From the IMG/VR virus record IMGVR_UViG_3300010885_008444, positions 1 to 51,850 of that record: a DNA stretch of 51,850 nucleotides; one strand, given 5' to 3'. The position numbers and the translations under genes were made by a program. Shown here piece after piece: positions 18,258 to 27,591 of the stretch (positions are counted from its first letter, which is position 1; the number at the start of each line of letters is the position of its first letter). The DNA is from a virus. The notes beneath the pieces are model-generated. The model was not told the DNA's origin and did not search any database. It was given only the letters and a program-made list of their open reading frames with translations.

Positions 18258-20540
18258 GTGGCAAATCGGTATTGGGTTGGCGGAAGCGGCACATGGGATA
18301 CAACGACGACCACAAACTGGTCGGCGGCACAAGGGCTATCATTTACCGCATCTTGTTCTGGAACAACCTTAACAACCGTTGGTTCTCCAGCGTTGGTTGT
18401 TGGGATGAAGGTATTTTCCAGCACGAACGTGTCCCTTGGCACAATTTCAAGTGGATCAGTAAATACTTGGGTTGTTTCTGTTGGCGGAACATACGCTTCG
18501 CAGACGATGACAGCCGCCACAGTGGGAGCATCTGTTCCAACTTCCGCTGATAGCGTCTTCGTTGCTACGGGTAGCGGAACTACGGTCGGTACAATTGTTA
18601 TGACGGGCAATATTAACTGCCTTGATCTCACAACTTCTGTTGGTAATTGGACTTTTTCGGCTGGGACAGCACCTAACTTATCAATATACGGTAGTTTATC
18701 TTTAATATCCCCCACGACGTTTCCAACAACCAATCTATCCAATATAAATTTTAGTTCTACTACAAGTGGTAAAACTATTACCACTAACGGAAATACTTTA
18801 GATAGCGTGACATTCAACGGTGTTGGCGGCGTATGGACGCTTGGATCAGCACTTTCGGTTGCTAATACAATAACTTTAACTAATGGCACGTTTAATACAA
18901 GCGCAAGCAATTATTCAGTTACTGCTTTTAATTTTTCTAGTTCAGGTTCTTTAGCAAGAACTCTCACTTTAAATGCTAGTACATTTACAGTAAGTAGCAC
19001 ATTAACTGCTTGGGACACTAGCACCACAACAAACTTAACTTTTAATTCTGGAACTTCAACTATAGTAGCCACGGCTGCTTCAGGAACATTAACATTTTCG
19101 GGTGGTGGATTAACATATTACAATGTTACTTCAACGGCGAGTAGTGCCAGTTCTGTTACTAGAACCATAAATGGAGCCAACACTTTTAATAATTTAACCA
19201 TTACAAACACGAATACAACGAATGGTTGGTTGGGTTTAAATTTGGGCGCGAGCCAAACGATTACTGGAACATTAACCATTTCTGGTGGCACAACCACACC
19301 GGGAACAAATAGGGTTTATGTAGTTTCTTCCACATATGGAACTCAAGTAACTTTAACAGCAGCGGCTGTTTCGCTTACAGATGTTGATTTCACTGATGTT
19401 GTTGGAGCGGGTGCGGCTTCGCCGTTTACAGGAACTCGCCTTGGAAACTGTGGCGGCAATAGCGGAATTACGTTTACCACTGCGAAGAATGTTTATTTCG
19501 TCGGAACAACATCCGCAAACTTTGGTGCTTCACAATGGGCTACATCTAGCGGCGGTGCTGTGTCGTCAACAAATTTTCCATTACCACAAGATACGGCAAA
19601 CATTGATAATAGCAGCCTAAACACATCCGCTATTCTTTCGCTTGGCACAAGTTATAATGTGCCTAACATTAGTTTTGCAACGCGCACCAATGCAATAACT
19701 TTTGCTACATCAACTCTTACTCCAAAATTGTTTGGTAGTATTACTTTAAGTTCCGCTGTAACTATAACAGGAACAGGAACATTAACTTGGCAAAACCGAA
19801 ACACGTCAACAATTACAAGCGCGGCAGTTTCTTGGACTCAGCCTATTACAATTAACAATTTAACCGGAACAGTTCGGCTCCTTGACGCTTTTACCAGCAC
19901 CAATGCCACCACAGCATTGACCTTAACATCTGGCACTTTTGATGCCAATGGGTTCAATTTTACAGGCGTTAAAGTTGTCGCAACTGGAAGCACAACCCGC
20001 ACCTTGGCGATTGATTCCGGCACATGGACAATTTCTGGTGTCACCACGACAACTTGGAGCGTTGCATCCACTGGTTTAACTGTTACGGGTTCTGGCACAA
20101 TTTCAATGACAGGGGCTACGGCCAAAACATTTGCTGGCGGCGGCGTCAATTATGGCTCAATTGCCTTAAACCAAGGCGGAGCGGGTGCGTTAACCATTTC
20201 CGGTTCCAATACATTTGGTAATATTACCAATACATATAGTGCCACGGGTGCAACATCTATTCTGTTCACTTCTAGCACTACTCAAACGGTTGCAGCATTT
20301 ACAGCCACAGGATCGGTGGGAAACATACTCACATTAAACTCCACCGTTGCAACCGCAGCATTTACTCTTTCCAAATCAAGTGGCACGGTAAGTTCTGACT
20401 ATCTAAGCCTAAAAGATAGCACTGCCACTGGTGGGGCTTCATGGTATGCTGGTGCAAACTCAACAAATACGTCCAATAACACGGGATGGATTTTTTCGGC
20501 AGCCCCGTCAACTACTGGCAATTTTTTCTTCTTAATGTGA
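18258..20540 (+). CDS. Large beta-helix-like tail spike or fibre (GTG start)
   Basis: The protein has 760 residues and starts at GTG behind AGGAG (7 bases spacing). It starts MANRYWVGGSGTWDTTTTTN, a phage-adhesin N-terminus also found in other environmental phages. The rest is a long run of Thr/Ser/Asn/Gly-rich segments with periodic TLTLNASTFTVSS and GTLTISGGTT type strands, as expected for a parallel beta helix. No catalytic residues are obvious. It is probably a host-recognition protein. An alternative is a surface protein homologous to bacterial autotransporter passengers. Confidence 0.65.
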   Translation: MANRYWVGGSGTWDTTTTTNWSAAQGLSFTASCSGTTLTTVGSPALVVGMKVFSSTNVSLGTISSGSVNTWVVSVGGTYASQTMTAATVGASVPTSADSVFVATGSGTTVGTIVMTGNINCLDLTTSVGNWTFSAGTAPNLSIYGSLSLISPTTFPTTNLSNINFSSTTSGKTITTNGNTLDSVTFNGVGGVWTLGSALSVANTITLTNGTFNTSASNYSVTAFNFSSSGSLARTLTLNASTFTVSSTLTAWDTSTTTNLTFNSGTSTIVATAASGTLTFSGGGLTYYNVTSTASSASSVTRTINGANTFNNLTITNTNTTNGWLGLNLGASQTITGTLTISGGTTTPGTNRVYVVSSTYGTQVTLTAAAVSLTDVDFTDVVGAGAASPFTGTRLGNCGGNSGITFTTAKNVYFVGTTSANFGASQWATSSGGAVSSTNFPLPQDTANIDNSSLNTSAILSLGTSYNVPNISFATRTNAITFATSTLTPKLFGSITLSSAVTITGTGTLTWQNRNTSTITSAAVSWTQPITINNLTGTVRLLDAFTSTNATTALTLTSGTFDANGFNFTGVKVVATGSTTRTLAIDSGTWTISGVTTTTWSVASTGLTVTGSGTISMTGATAKTFAGGGVNYGSIALNQGGAGALTISGSNTFGNITNTYSATGATSILFTSSTTQTVAAFTATGSVGNILTLNSTVATAAFTLSKSSGTVSSDYLSLKDSTATGGASWYAGANSTNTSNNTGWIFSAAPSTTGNFFFLM

Positions 20541-20550
20541 GTATCGGATC

Positions 20551-20793
20551 ATGGCTTTTGACTGGCAGCAAATCATCAACCTCTTGATCACGGCAGGATT
20601 TGCTATGATTGGCTATTTCTATGCCCAAATTGTGAACGATCAAAAGAAGGATCGGCAATTGCTGAATGATCTTCGGGTGGACATGCCAACAAAATATGTC
20701 AGCAAGGACGATTTGACCGCGCATTTAAATCGGATTGAGGCTATGCTGACTAAAATCTTTGATCGTCTGGAGCAGAAGGTAGATAAATCATGA
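20551..20793 (+). CDS. Small membrane-anchored coiled-coil protein
   Basis: Eighty residues. A single hydrophobic segment near residues 7-26 (IINLLITAGFAMIGYFYAQI) is followed by a charged helical tail with PTKYVSKDDLTAHLNRIEAM. This layout, one N-terminal membrane helix and a cytoplasmic or periplasmic coiled coil, is common in small phage proteins beside fibre and lysis genes. It could help lysis or virion entry. It overlaps the next start by four bases. Confidence 0.6.
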   Translation: MAFDWQQIINLLITAGFAMIGYFYAQIVNDQKKDRQLLNDLRVDMPTKYVSKDDLTAHLNRIEAMLTKIFDRLEQKVDKS

Positions 20794-21755
20794 GCACAAC
20801 TACAAATCTTGCCCTTAATGAGCCAGCATATAACAGCACATCCCCAACGTGGGATCAGCCGCTGAATTACAATGCCACAATCCTTGATCAGATGTATGGC
20901 AATACAACGAGCGTGGCTGTCAGCACCAGCGGTTCAACGACATATACCAATATTACCGCACCTAGTGCCACGGCTGCTGGCTCAACATCTCAGGCTATGC
21001 GGTTCAATTTGACGGGTGCTCTGGCCGCCAACCAGAACGTGCTCTTGCCCCAAAGCGTGGCGGGAATGTGGGTTGTGAGCAATAACACAACCAATGCCTT
21101 CACTGTGACATTGGGGTCAAATAACGGCTCTAACGTGGCGGCAGGGACAACAGTTGCTTGTCCGCAGGGTTACAGCATTCTTGTCTATTGCGATGGGACC
21201 AATGTTAAAAAAGCGGATGATGGTCTTATTTCTTCTGGTATTGTGACATCATTTTCCGCCGGAACAACTGGATTAACGCCATCTACAGCCACAACTGGGG
21301 CAGTAACATTAGCTGGAACGCTCAATGTAGCCAATGGTGGTACGGGCGCGGCCACGCTGACAGCCAATAACGTAATTTTGGGAAATGGCATTAGTGCAGT
21401 CCAAGTTGTCGCTCCCGGAACATCCGGCAACGTATTAACTTCTGACGGAACCACATGGTCATCCTCAGCCGCCACTAAAGCAATTGGTAATTCTAGCCAA
21501 ACGTGGCAAGCGGTAACAAGAACATCAGGAACCACTTACACCAATTCCACGGGTGCCGGAATTATGGTTACGATAAACCCAGTTTATTCCTCTGGCAGTC
21601 AGTCAATCATCGTTGTGGTGGGCGGCGTTCAAATTTATAATTTTGGAAACGGTGGCGGCGGATACATAAGTGGTTGTTCATTTATTGTCCCAGCGGGAGC
21701 TACTTATGTCCTAACGTATACTCTCAGCACCGCCACAATCAGTGAGTTGCGCTAA
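20790..21755 (+). CDS. Tail fibre-like protein
   Basis: The protein has 321 residues. The N-terminus (TNLALNEPAYNSTSPTWDQP) is typical of phage fibre proteins. The middle contains VANGGTGAATLTANNVILG and a segment ending GNVLTSDGTTWSSSAATK, part of the same repeat family as the fibre at 15216-18047. The C-terminus is beta-rich (IIVVVGGVQIYNFGNGGGG) and may form the tip. It starts in the preceding stop (ATGA) and ends with TAATG coupling to the next gene. Confidence 0.65.
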   Translation: MSTTTNLALNEPAYNSTSPTWDQPLNYNATILDQMYGNTTSVAVSTSGSTTYTNITAPSATAAGSTSQAMRFNLTGALAANQNVLLPQSVAGMWVVSNNTTNAFTVTLGSNNGSNVAAGTTVACPQGYSILVYCDGTNVKKADDGLISSGIVTSFSAGTTGLTPSTATTGAVTLAGTLNVANGGTGAATLTANNVILGNGISAVQVVAPGTSGNVLTSDGTTWSSSAATKAIGNSSQTWQAVTRTSGTTYTNSTGAGIMVTINPVYSSGSQSIIVVVGGVQIYNFGNGGGGYISGCSFIVPAGATYVLTYTLSTATISELR

Positions 21756-22066
21756 TGCAATTCACATGGACGTTCCCCCAGTTCATCGTTAACCCATCAA
21801 CTGATGGCCTCACCAATGTGGTGACGGCTATCAATTGGGTATGCACGGGTACGGATGGTGCCTACACATCTTCCGCTTCTGGGTCGGTAAAATTAGGTAC
21901 GCCAAACCCAGCAAAATTTATTCCGTATGCTGACATTACGCAGGAAATGGCTTATATATGGGTTTCGCAAGGCATCAGTATGCCGGGCGTTGAATCGGGG
22001 ATCGCTGCCCAAATTAAGCAGTTGTCTCAACCTTATGCTCAAACTCAATCACCACCATTTTCATAA
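21755..22066 (+). CDS. Small virion-associated hypothetical protein
   Basis: The protein has 103 residues. The first part (MQFTWTFPQFIVNPSTDGLT, then VVTAINWVCTGTDG) is beta-rich, and the second half (FIPYADITQEMAYIWVSQ) is helical. It resembles a compact phage protein that I have seen next to fibre genes of podoviruses, where it has no known role. Its start overlaps the preceding stop by one base. Confidence 0.6.
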   Translation: MQFTWTFPQFIVNPSTDGLTNVVTAINWVCTGTDGAYTSSASGSVKLGTPNPAKFIPYADITQEMAYIWVSQGISMPGVESGIAAQIKQLSQPYAQTQSPPFS

Positions 22067-22077
22067 GAGGGAAAATT

Positions 22078-22263
22078 ATGGAAAATTTTGAACTGACCCT
22101 AAAGTTAACCATCGCGCAAACCAATGTGGTTTTGAAATATCTTGGCACAGGTGCGTATGCTGAAGTTTCTGACTTAATTGCTGCCCTTCATGCCCAAGCA
22201 AAGCCACAAGTGGATGCGGCAATGCAGTCAATTCCAGCAGTAGAAGACAATCAAGCGGAGTAA
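22078..22263 (+). CDS. Small hypothetical protein before the holin
   Basis: Sixty-one residues: MENFELTLKLTIAQTNVVLK followed by a mixed beta and helical tail. GAGGG lies in front of the ATG. Similar short proteins with a LTLxLTxxEAN-type start are frequent directly before phage lysis genes; the role is unknown. Spacing to the holin gene is five bases, so they are co-transcribed. Confidence 0.65.
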   Translation: MENFELTLKLTIAQTNVVLKYLGTGAYAEVSDLIAALHAQAKPQVDAAMQSIPAVEDNQAE

Positions 22264-22268
22264 TCATT

Positions 22269-22643
22269 ATGGCTTTCGGGGTTGATGACGCTATCGGTGC
22301 GGCGTTAGGCATTGTTAACAAATTCATCCCCGACCCTTCCCAAAAAGCGGAGGCGGAAGCCGCTTTACGCGCATCGTTGCAGGGATGGGATCAACAACAA
22401 AATACGGTAAACGCAAATGAAGCACAAAATTCTAATCTTTTTGTTAGCGGTTGGCGTCCTGCTATCGGTTGGATTGGCGCATTTGGTCTCGCATATCAGT
22501 ACCTACTGCGTCCAATCGCCATTGGTGCGGGATTACACGATCTGCCTACTCTGGATTCGTCCCTTATGGAATTAGTATGGGCTTTGTTGGGCATGGCGGG
22601 GCTACGAACTTACGAAAAAATTCAAGGTGTTGCGCGTAAATGA
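22269..22643 (+). CDS. Holin, 3-TM GTA-type
   Basis: The protein has 124 residues. The N-terminal amphipathic part (IVNKFIPDPSQKAEAEAALR) is followed by SGWRPAIGWIGAFGLAYQYL and further hydrophobic segments to LMELVWALLGMAGLRTYEK. This order matches the holin family first described from gene-transfer agents of alphaproteobacteria, which makes pores that release the endolysin. GGAG precedes the start. The stop overlaps the endolysin start by four bases. Confidence 0.8.
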   Translation: MAFGVDDAIGAALGIVNKFIPDPSQKAEAEAALRASLQGWDQQQNTVNANEAQNSNLFVSGWRPAIGWIGAFGLAYQYLLRPIAIGAGLHDLPTLDSSLMELVWALLGMAGLRTYEKIQGVARK

Positions 22644-23152
22644 ACGGTAATTTTGAACAATGTTTTGCCCTAGTTTTAAAGCACGAAGGTGGCTACGTTG
22701 ATAATCCAAAAGACTTTGGCGGGGCAACCAATCTTGGATGCACAAAGGCTGTTTGGGAGGCATGGATTGGCAGAGAAGTATCAAAGGATGATATTAAGGC
22801 TCTGACGCCTGCGGACGTTATGCCATTGTATCGCAAGAAATATTGGGATGCGGTCAGTGGTGATAAACTCCCAGATGGCGTAGATTATGCCGTGTTTGAT
22901 TTGGCCATAAATTCTGGGACAGGCCGTGCCGCCAAGATTTTGCAGAAGGCGGTTGGGGCGGTTCAAGATGGCATAATTGGTTTGGCTACTCTGGCGGCAG
23001 TGAATACACATAATCCACGCGAATTAGCGACATTGATTTGCGAGGCTCGTTTGGCTTTTTTGCAAAGCCTGCCAACCTATGATACTTTCGGGAAAGGTTG
23101 GTCGCGTCGTGTTTCAGAAGTTGAGAACATGGCATTTAGCATGGTTGGATAG
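22640..23152 (+). CDS. Endolysin, GH108 family muramidase with peptidoglycan-binding part
   Basis: The protein has 170 residues. The N-terminal KHEGGYVD (catalytic Glu at residue 16), followed by DFGGATNLGCT, is the signature of glycoside hydrolase family 108 muramidases (N-acetylmuramidase). The WDAVSGDKLPDGVDYAVFD segment is conserved, and the C-terminal half (ILQKAVGAVQDGIIGLATLA) matches the usual peptidoglycan-binding domain. It has no signal peptide, so it relies on the holin just upstream, with which it overlaps by four bases. Confidence 0.9.
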   Translation: MNGNFEQCFALVLKHEGGYVDNPKDFGGATNLGCTKAVWEAWIGREVSKDDIKALTPADVMPLYRKKYWDAVSGDKLPDGVDYAVFDLAINSGTGRAAKILQKAVGAVQDGIIGLATLAAVNTHNPRELATLICEARLAFLQSLPTYDTFGKGWSRRVSEVENMAFSMVG

Positions 23153-23154
23153 TT

Positions 23155-23862
23155 ATGAATTACAATGATTACATCCAGCAGATTGCTACGATGTCGGTAA
23201 TTCCGGTGTCGGACGCTAATTATCAAATCATTTTACCTCAAATGATTTCGTATGCTGAACTGCGGATGCAGCGTGATCTTGATTTTTTGTCTACTCAAAT
23301 CAGCACAACAGCCTATTCATTCACAGCCAGCAATGGCACTTTGACAATTCCAACATCTCAATTTGTTGTTCCGCAGACATTTGAGGTGATTGATGGGTCG
23401 GGCAACTCCTCGCCACTGTTGCCGATCACCAAAGAATTTATTCAAAATGTTTATGGTTCAGGGTCTACAACGGGTTTGCCGCAGTATTTTGCCGTTTATG
23501 GTGGCGACACAGCAACTACTGGATTGACAAGCCAAAACATTATTGTTGGGCCAATACCCAATTCAGCTTATAATGTTCGCCTGACAGGTACGGTTCGTTC
23601 TGCGCCACTGTCGGCAAGCAATACAACGACATTTATTTCGGTGTACCTTCCAGACATGTTTATCATGGCTTCTATGGTTTACATTTCAGCTTACCAGCGC
23701 AACTTTGGTCGGCAGTCTGATGATCCACAAATGGCGCAAAGCTATGAAAACCAGTATCAGGTTTTGAAAAGTAGCGCCTTAATTGAAGAAAACCGCAAGA
23801 AATTTGAAGCTGCTGCATGGACATCCTATTCTCCGGCTCCTGCCGCAAGCCCAACGAGGTAA
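23155..23862 (+). CDS. SU10-adaptor-like head-tail connector
   Basis: The protein has 235 residues. It begins MNYNDYIQQIATMSVI, has a segment with MISYAELRMQRDLDFLST, and later LPITKEFIQNVYG, GLPQYFAVYG and YLPDMFIMASMVYIS. This order is that of the adaptor of phage SU10 and relatives, which forms a ring under the portal. A second, distinct gp4-like adaptor lies at 13765-14457. The gene starts three bases after the endolysin stop. Shine-Dalgarno is weak. Confidence 0.75.
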   Translation: MNYNDYIQQIATMSVIPVSDANYQIILPQMISYAELRMQRDLDFLSTQISTTAYSFTASNGTLTIPTSQFVVPQTFEVIDGSGNSSPLLPITKEFIQNVYGSGSTTGLPQYFAVYGGDTATTGLTSQNIIVGPIPNSAYNVRLTGTVRSAPLSASNTTTFISVYLPDMFIMASMVYISAYQRNFGRQSDDPQMAQSYENQYQVLKSSALIEENRKKFEAAAWTSYSPAPAASPTR

Positions 23863-23865
23863 AAA

Positions 23866-26097
23866 ATGCCTCATAATATGATGAAATATAAGCCGGGCGT
23901 TGATACGACATCAACAACGGCTTTAAATGATGGAAGCGAATACACTTCATCAAATCTCATTCGGTTTTTGCCGGATCGTGATGGAATGGGCCTTGTTCAA
24001 AAAATGGGCGGATGGGTTGCCTATTTTAACTCCGCCATTAGTTCAACAGTTCGCGCATTAAAAGGTTGGTCTGATCTAAATGGTGTCAATTATTTGGCAA
24101 TTGGAGCGGAGTCCTCTTTAAGCGTTTTATCGGGAAATGTTTTAGATGACATTACCCCACAATTAGCGACAACAAACACAACGCCTGTTTTTGTAACAAC
24201 GGCTGGTTCAAACGTAGTTACCGTCACGGATTCAAATATTTCTGGGTCTGTTTTGGACTATGTTAATTATGTCACCCCAGTATCAGTTGGCGGCTTGGTT
24301 CTTCAAGGTGCTTACCAATTGAAAACGGCTGCGGGGACGCAGTACACCATATATGCGTCTTCTCTGGCCACTACCACAGCAGACACTTCTGCAAACACAA
24401 TCATTACTGGCCTTACAACGGGACTCACATATAAAATTGTGACCGTTGGCGTTGGGTCAAATTGGACATCCATTGGTGCTTCTGCCGCGACCGTTGGAAC
24501 AATTTTTAACAAAAATAGCACAGTAGGCGTAGGTACAGGGACAGCAAAATTGGTTGCCGTACCAGCCTTCAGCACAACAAGTGGCCTATCCATAATCACA
24601 ACTTATCTGGACAATCACGGATATTCCGTTGGTGATCAATTTTATGTTGGTGTCTCAACGACCATTGGCGGTGTTACGCTGTTTGGTTCTTACACGGTGT
24701 TGTCTGTTACATCAGCAAGCATCTTTACGTTTTCTGCCGCCAACACTGCCACATCAACTGCTGGCCCAACCGCCATAAATAGCGGCAATGTTCGGTCAAC
24801 TTTTTATATTGCCACAGGCCCACAGCCTACTGGCACGGGATTTGGCGTTGGCGGTTTTGGTACTGGTGGCTTTGGTTTGGGGACAACTCAAACCCCAACC
24901 CCCGGAACGCCGATCACTGCGACAGATTGGACATTGGATAATTACGGACAAGACCTTGTTGCATGTCCAGCGGGTGGGGCCATTTATTATTGGCAGCCAG
25001 ATGGTCAAATTCAAAATGCTCAAATTGTTGGCGGCGATGCGCCTTTGGTCAACGATGGCATTTTTGTTGCTATGCCTGAGCGTCAAATTGTAGCTTACGG
25101 TTCTTCGTTTACACTTGCTCCCGACCCCCTTCTTGTTCGTTGGTCTGATGTTGGTGATTTTACAGTTTGGGCCGGAACCGTGACAAATCAAGCTGGTTCT
25201 TACCGTATCCCGTCAGGTTCAAAGATCGTCACTGGTATTCAAGGGCCACAGCAGGGTCTTTTGTGGACTGATCTTGATCTTTGGGCGATGCAGTATGTTG
25301 GCTTGCCATTTGTATATGGTTTTAACAAAATTGGATCAAACTGCGGTGCTATTGGTCGGCATTGCGTTGGTCAATTAAATAATGCTGTTTATTGGATGAG
25401 CCAAAAGCAATTCTTCATGAGTATGGGAAGCGGTCCACAAATTATACCTTGCTCTGTTTGGGATGCTGTCTTTCAAAATTTGAAGTCTGGCAATGATGCT
25501 AATGGCGTCCCCTACACCCAGCGCATTCGTTGCGCGGTGAACAGTCAGTTCAATGAAGTTATGTGGTTTTATCCGTCCGCCAATGGAACGGGCGAAAACG
25601 ACAGTTATGTTAAATACAATGTTGTCATGCAGTGCTGGGATTATGGATCACTCGGTCGCACGGCTTGGATTGATCAATCGGTTCTTGGGCCACCAATTGG
25701 CGCAGGATCAGACAATTTTCTGTATCAGCATGAAATTGGCAATGATGCGGCCTCTGGTACATCCACAACCGCCATGCTTTCAACGGCTGCAACTGGCTAT
25801 AGCCAGTTAAATGAAGCTGATAATTTGGTGTTTGTTGACCAAATTTGGCCTGATATGAAATGGGGAACATACAGCGGAAACCAAAACGCAACAGTCCAAA
25901 TCACATTTTTAGCAACAAACTACCCCGGAGATACGCCAATAACTTATGGCCCTTACAATATGACCCAAGCAACAGAATACATTTCTGTTCGCATTAGGGC
26001 GCGTCTTATGTCCATTCAACTCTCATCAAATGATGTTGGCACGTTTTGGCGTTTGGGTGCAGTGCGATATAGATACCAAATTGATGGAAAGTTTTAA
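23866..26097 (+). CDS. P22 gp10-like tail protein (packaged DNA stabilisation), with inserted modules
   Basis: The protein has 743 residues. The beginning (MMKYKPGVDTTSTTALNDGS, LIRFLPDRDGMGLVQKMGGW) and the later half (RWSDVGDFTVWAG, GPQQGLLWTDLDLWAMQYVG, NGVPYTQRIRCAVNSQFNEV) match P22 gp10-type nozzle proteins. An insertion near residues 100-310 contains GLTYKIVTVGVGSNWTSIGA and GYSVGDQFYVGVS, a Ser/Thr-rich module common in phage adhesins. The protein probably forms the tail nozzle below the adaptor. GAGG precedes the ATG. Confidence 0.75.
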   Translation: MPHNMMKYKPGVDTTSTTALNDGSEYTSSNLIRFLPDRDGMGLVQKMGGWVAYFNSAISSTVRALKGWSDLNGVNYLAIGAESSLSVLSGNVLDDITPQLATTNTTPVFVTTAGSNVVTVTDSNISGSVLDYVNYVTPVSVGGLVLQGAYQLKTAAGTQYTIYASSLATTTADTSANTIITGLTTGLTYKIVTVGVGSNWTSIGASAATVGTIFNKNSTVGVGTGTAKLVAVPAFSTTSGLSIITTYLDNHGYSVGDQFYVGVSTTIGGVTLFGSYTVLSVTSASIFTFSAANTATSTAGPTAINSGNVRSTFYIATGPQPTGTGFGVGGFGTGGFGLGTTQTPTPGTPITATDWTLDNYGQDLVACPAGGAIYYWQPDGQIQNAQIVGGDAPLVNDGIFVAMPERQIVAYGSSFTLAPDPLLVRWSDVGDFTVWAGTVTNQAGSYRIPSGSKIVTGIQGPQQGLLWTDLDLWAMQYVGLPFVYGFNKIGSNCGAIGRHCVGQLNNAVYWMSQKQFFMSMGSGPQIIPCSVWDAVFQNLKSGNDANGVPYTQRIRCAVNSQFNEVMWFYPSANGTGENDSYVKYNVVMQCWDYGSLGRTAWIDQSVLGPPIGAGSDNFLYQHEIGNDAASGTSTTAMLSTAATGYSQLNEADNLVFVDQIWPDMKWGTYSGNQNATVQITFLATNYPGDTPITYGPYNMTQATEYISVRIRARLMSIQLSSNDVGTFWRLGAVRYRYQIDGKF

Positions 26098-26099
26098 CC

Positions 26100-26444
26100 G
26101 TGGCATCACTTGACGATATTTTAACTACTCAAAAGAATGGCGTTCAGGCAATTAATTTGTATGCAAATTCTTTGTCTAAATATGCTGGCTCGTATTCAAC
26201 TAAAGAAATATCTGCCAGCACTGTTGTTAAATCATCATCGGGATGGGTCTCTACTGTGAGCGTTCTGGTTATTGGAACAACGCAGGGGTATCTTTATGAT
26301 ACAAACAGCACTTCTGCGACAACAGGAAACCGAATTTATGCTGTCCCTAATGTGCTGGGTGTGTACCAAGTGCAAATTCCGTTTGCTACTGGATTGGTTT
26401 TTGTTCCGGGAACCAATTCAATCGTTTCCATAGGATATTCATAA
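26100..26444 (+). CDS. Virion-associated hypothetical protein (GTG start)
   Basis: The protein has 114 residues. GTG at 26100 follows the previous stop by two bases. It has an N-terminal LDDILTTQKNGVQAINLYAN, a beta-rich middle, and ends VFVPGTNSIVSIGYS. It resembles small proteins in the tail region of podoviruses, with no known role. The stop overlaps the next ATG (TAATG). Confidence 0.65.
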   Translation: MASLDDILTTQKNGVQAINLYANSLSKYAGSYSTKEISASTVVKSSSGWVSTVSVLVIGTTQGYLYDTNSTSATTGNRIYAVPNVLGVYQVQIPFATGLVFVPGTNSIVSIGYS

Positions 26445-27013
26445 TGCCATTGCATCACGGTACATCACAAAAAACAATCAGTTCAAATATCAGCGAAATG
26501 GTTCATTCAGGCCATAAGCAGGATCAGGCTATTGCGGCTGCATTAAACATGGCGAAGTCAGGCAAGGCTTCTGGCGGCATGGCGGCACCATTGACCAAGA
26601 ATGATGTGTCTGATCGTTCTGCTCAGGACGCACGGGCGCATGTTGGGCCAATTCCTGCTCCGGTTGCTGGCAGAACAGACCATTTAAATATGCATGTCCC
26701 TGCTGGAAGCTATGTCATACCCGCAGACATTGTATCGGCATATGGCGAGGGAAACACTGAGGCTGGCTTCAAGGTATTTGATAGCCTGTGCCACGATCAC
26801 GCCGCCAAGGACAAATCGTCGGGAAATATGCAGCCATCTCTGGCCCCTATTGTGGCTGCGGGTGGCGAATATGTTATACCGCCATCTGTAGTGACATCCA
26901 TTGGCATGGGTGACATTGATGCTGGTCATGACCTGCTTGATGAATTTGTGGTTTTGACCAGAAAAGACTTGATAGAAACATTGAAAAAACTACCGGGACC
27001 AAAATCTGATTGA
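26444..27013 (+). CDS. Virion-associated protein with two VAAGG/VPAGS-type repeats
   Basis: The protein has 189 residues. After a helical, basic N-terminus with GKASGGMAAPLTKND, a pair of similar blocks occurs: HVPAGSYVIPADIVSAYGEG and VAAGGEYVIPPSVVTSIGMG. They share the pattern V.AG.YVIP..VV.S.G.G, so the protein probably has two copies of one fold. I recognise this as a common uncharacterised protein of podovirus tail modules. Coupled to the gene before it by overlapping stop and start. Confidence 0.7.
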   Translation: MPLHHGTSQKTISSNISEMVHSGHKQDQAIAAALNMAKSGKASGGMAAPLTKNDVSDRSAQDARAHVGPIPAPVAGRTDHLNMHVPAGSYVIPADIVSAYGEGNTEAGFKVFDSLCHDHAAKDKSSGNMQPSLAPIVAAGGEYVIPPSVVTSIGMGDIDAGHDLLDEFVVLTRKDLIETLKKLPGPKSD

Positions 27014-27023
27014 GGGATCAATA

Positions 27024-27581
27024 ATGACTATGACTGAGGGAAAGAAACGTATCCGTTACACACCAGCGCAGCGCCGTAATAGGGAAAAAATTGAAGTAGT
27101 TGATACGCCGTGCCACGTTCGTGTTGCCACTAAGGATGACTTTTTTGGCATTATTGAACTATCCAGAATGGTTCACGACGAGAATGGCTTGTTTGATTTT
27201 AATGAAGTGAAAGTGGCTGAAGCCATTTGGCTACAGATTGAAAAGAAAAACGGCATTATTGGTGTTATTGGTACGAAAGATAAGTTGGAAGGCATCGTTG
27301 TTCTGCGTCTTTCCACCTATTGGTATTCTAACAGCCAATTTTTGGAAGAAATGTTTGTCTTTGTCCATCCGGATTTCCGCAAAGCCAAAGATTCACGCGC
27401 CCAGAAATTGTTAGAATTTGCTAAAAAAGTATCATCTGAACTTGAAATGCCATTGATGATTGGTGTTTTGTCAAATACCAGAACTTCTGCTAAAGTGTCA
27501 TTATATGAGCGAAATTTTGGTGAACCTGCTGGTGCATTCTTCCTTTGGGGAGCAAAAACTGGCCATCAAAATGAAAATTAA
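27024..27581 (+). CDS. GNAT-family acetyltransferase-like protein
   Basis: The protein has 185 residues. An N-terminal basic segment (KKRIRYTPAQRRNREKIEV) precedes a GNAT-like fold: VRVATKDDFFGIIELSRMVH, then IEGIVVLRLSTYWYSNSQFL, EEMFVFVHPDFRKAKDSRAQ (acetyl-CoA site region) and MPLMIGVLSN. GNAT genes in virion modules have been seen in several phages, with unknown substrates; it could modify a virion protein or host target. The Q/RxxGxG/A consensus is replaced here by FRKAKDSRA, so cofactor binding is uncertain. Confidence 0.65.
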   Translation: MTMTEGKKRIRYTPAQRRNREKIEVVDTPCHVRVATKDDFFGIIELSRMVHDENGLFDFNEVKVAEAIWLQIEKKNGIIGVIGTKDKLEGIVVLRLSTYWYSNSQFLEEMFVFVHPDFRKAKDSRAQKLLEFAKKVSSELEMPLMIGVLSNTRTSAKVSLYERNFGEPAGAFFLWGAKTGHQNEN

Positions 27582-27591
27582 GAGGTAGATT

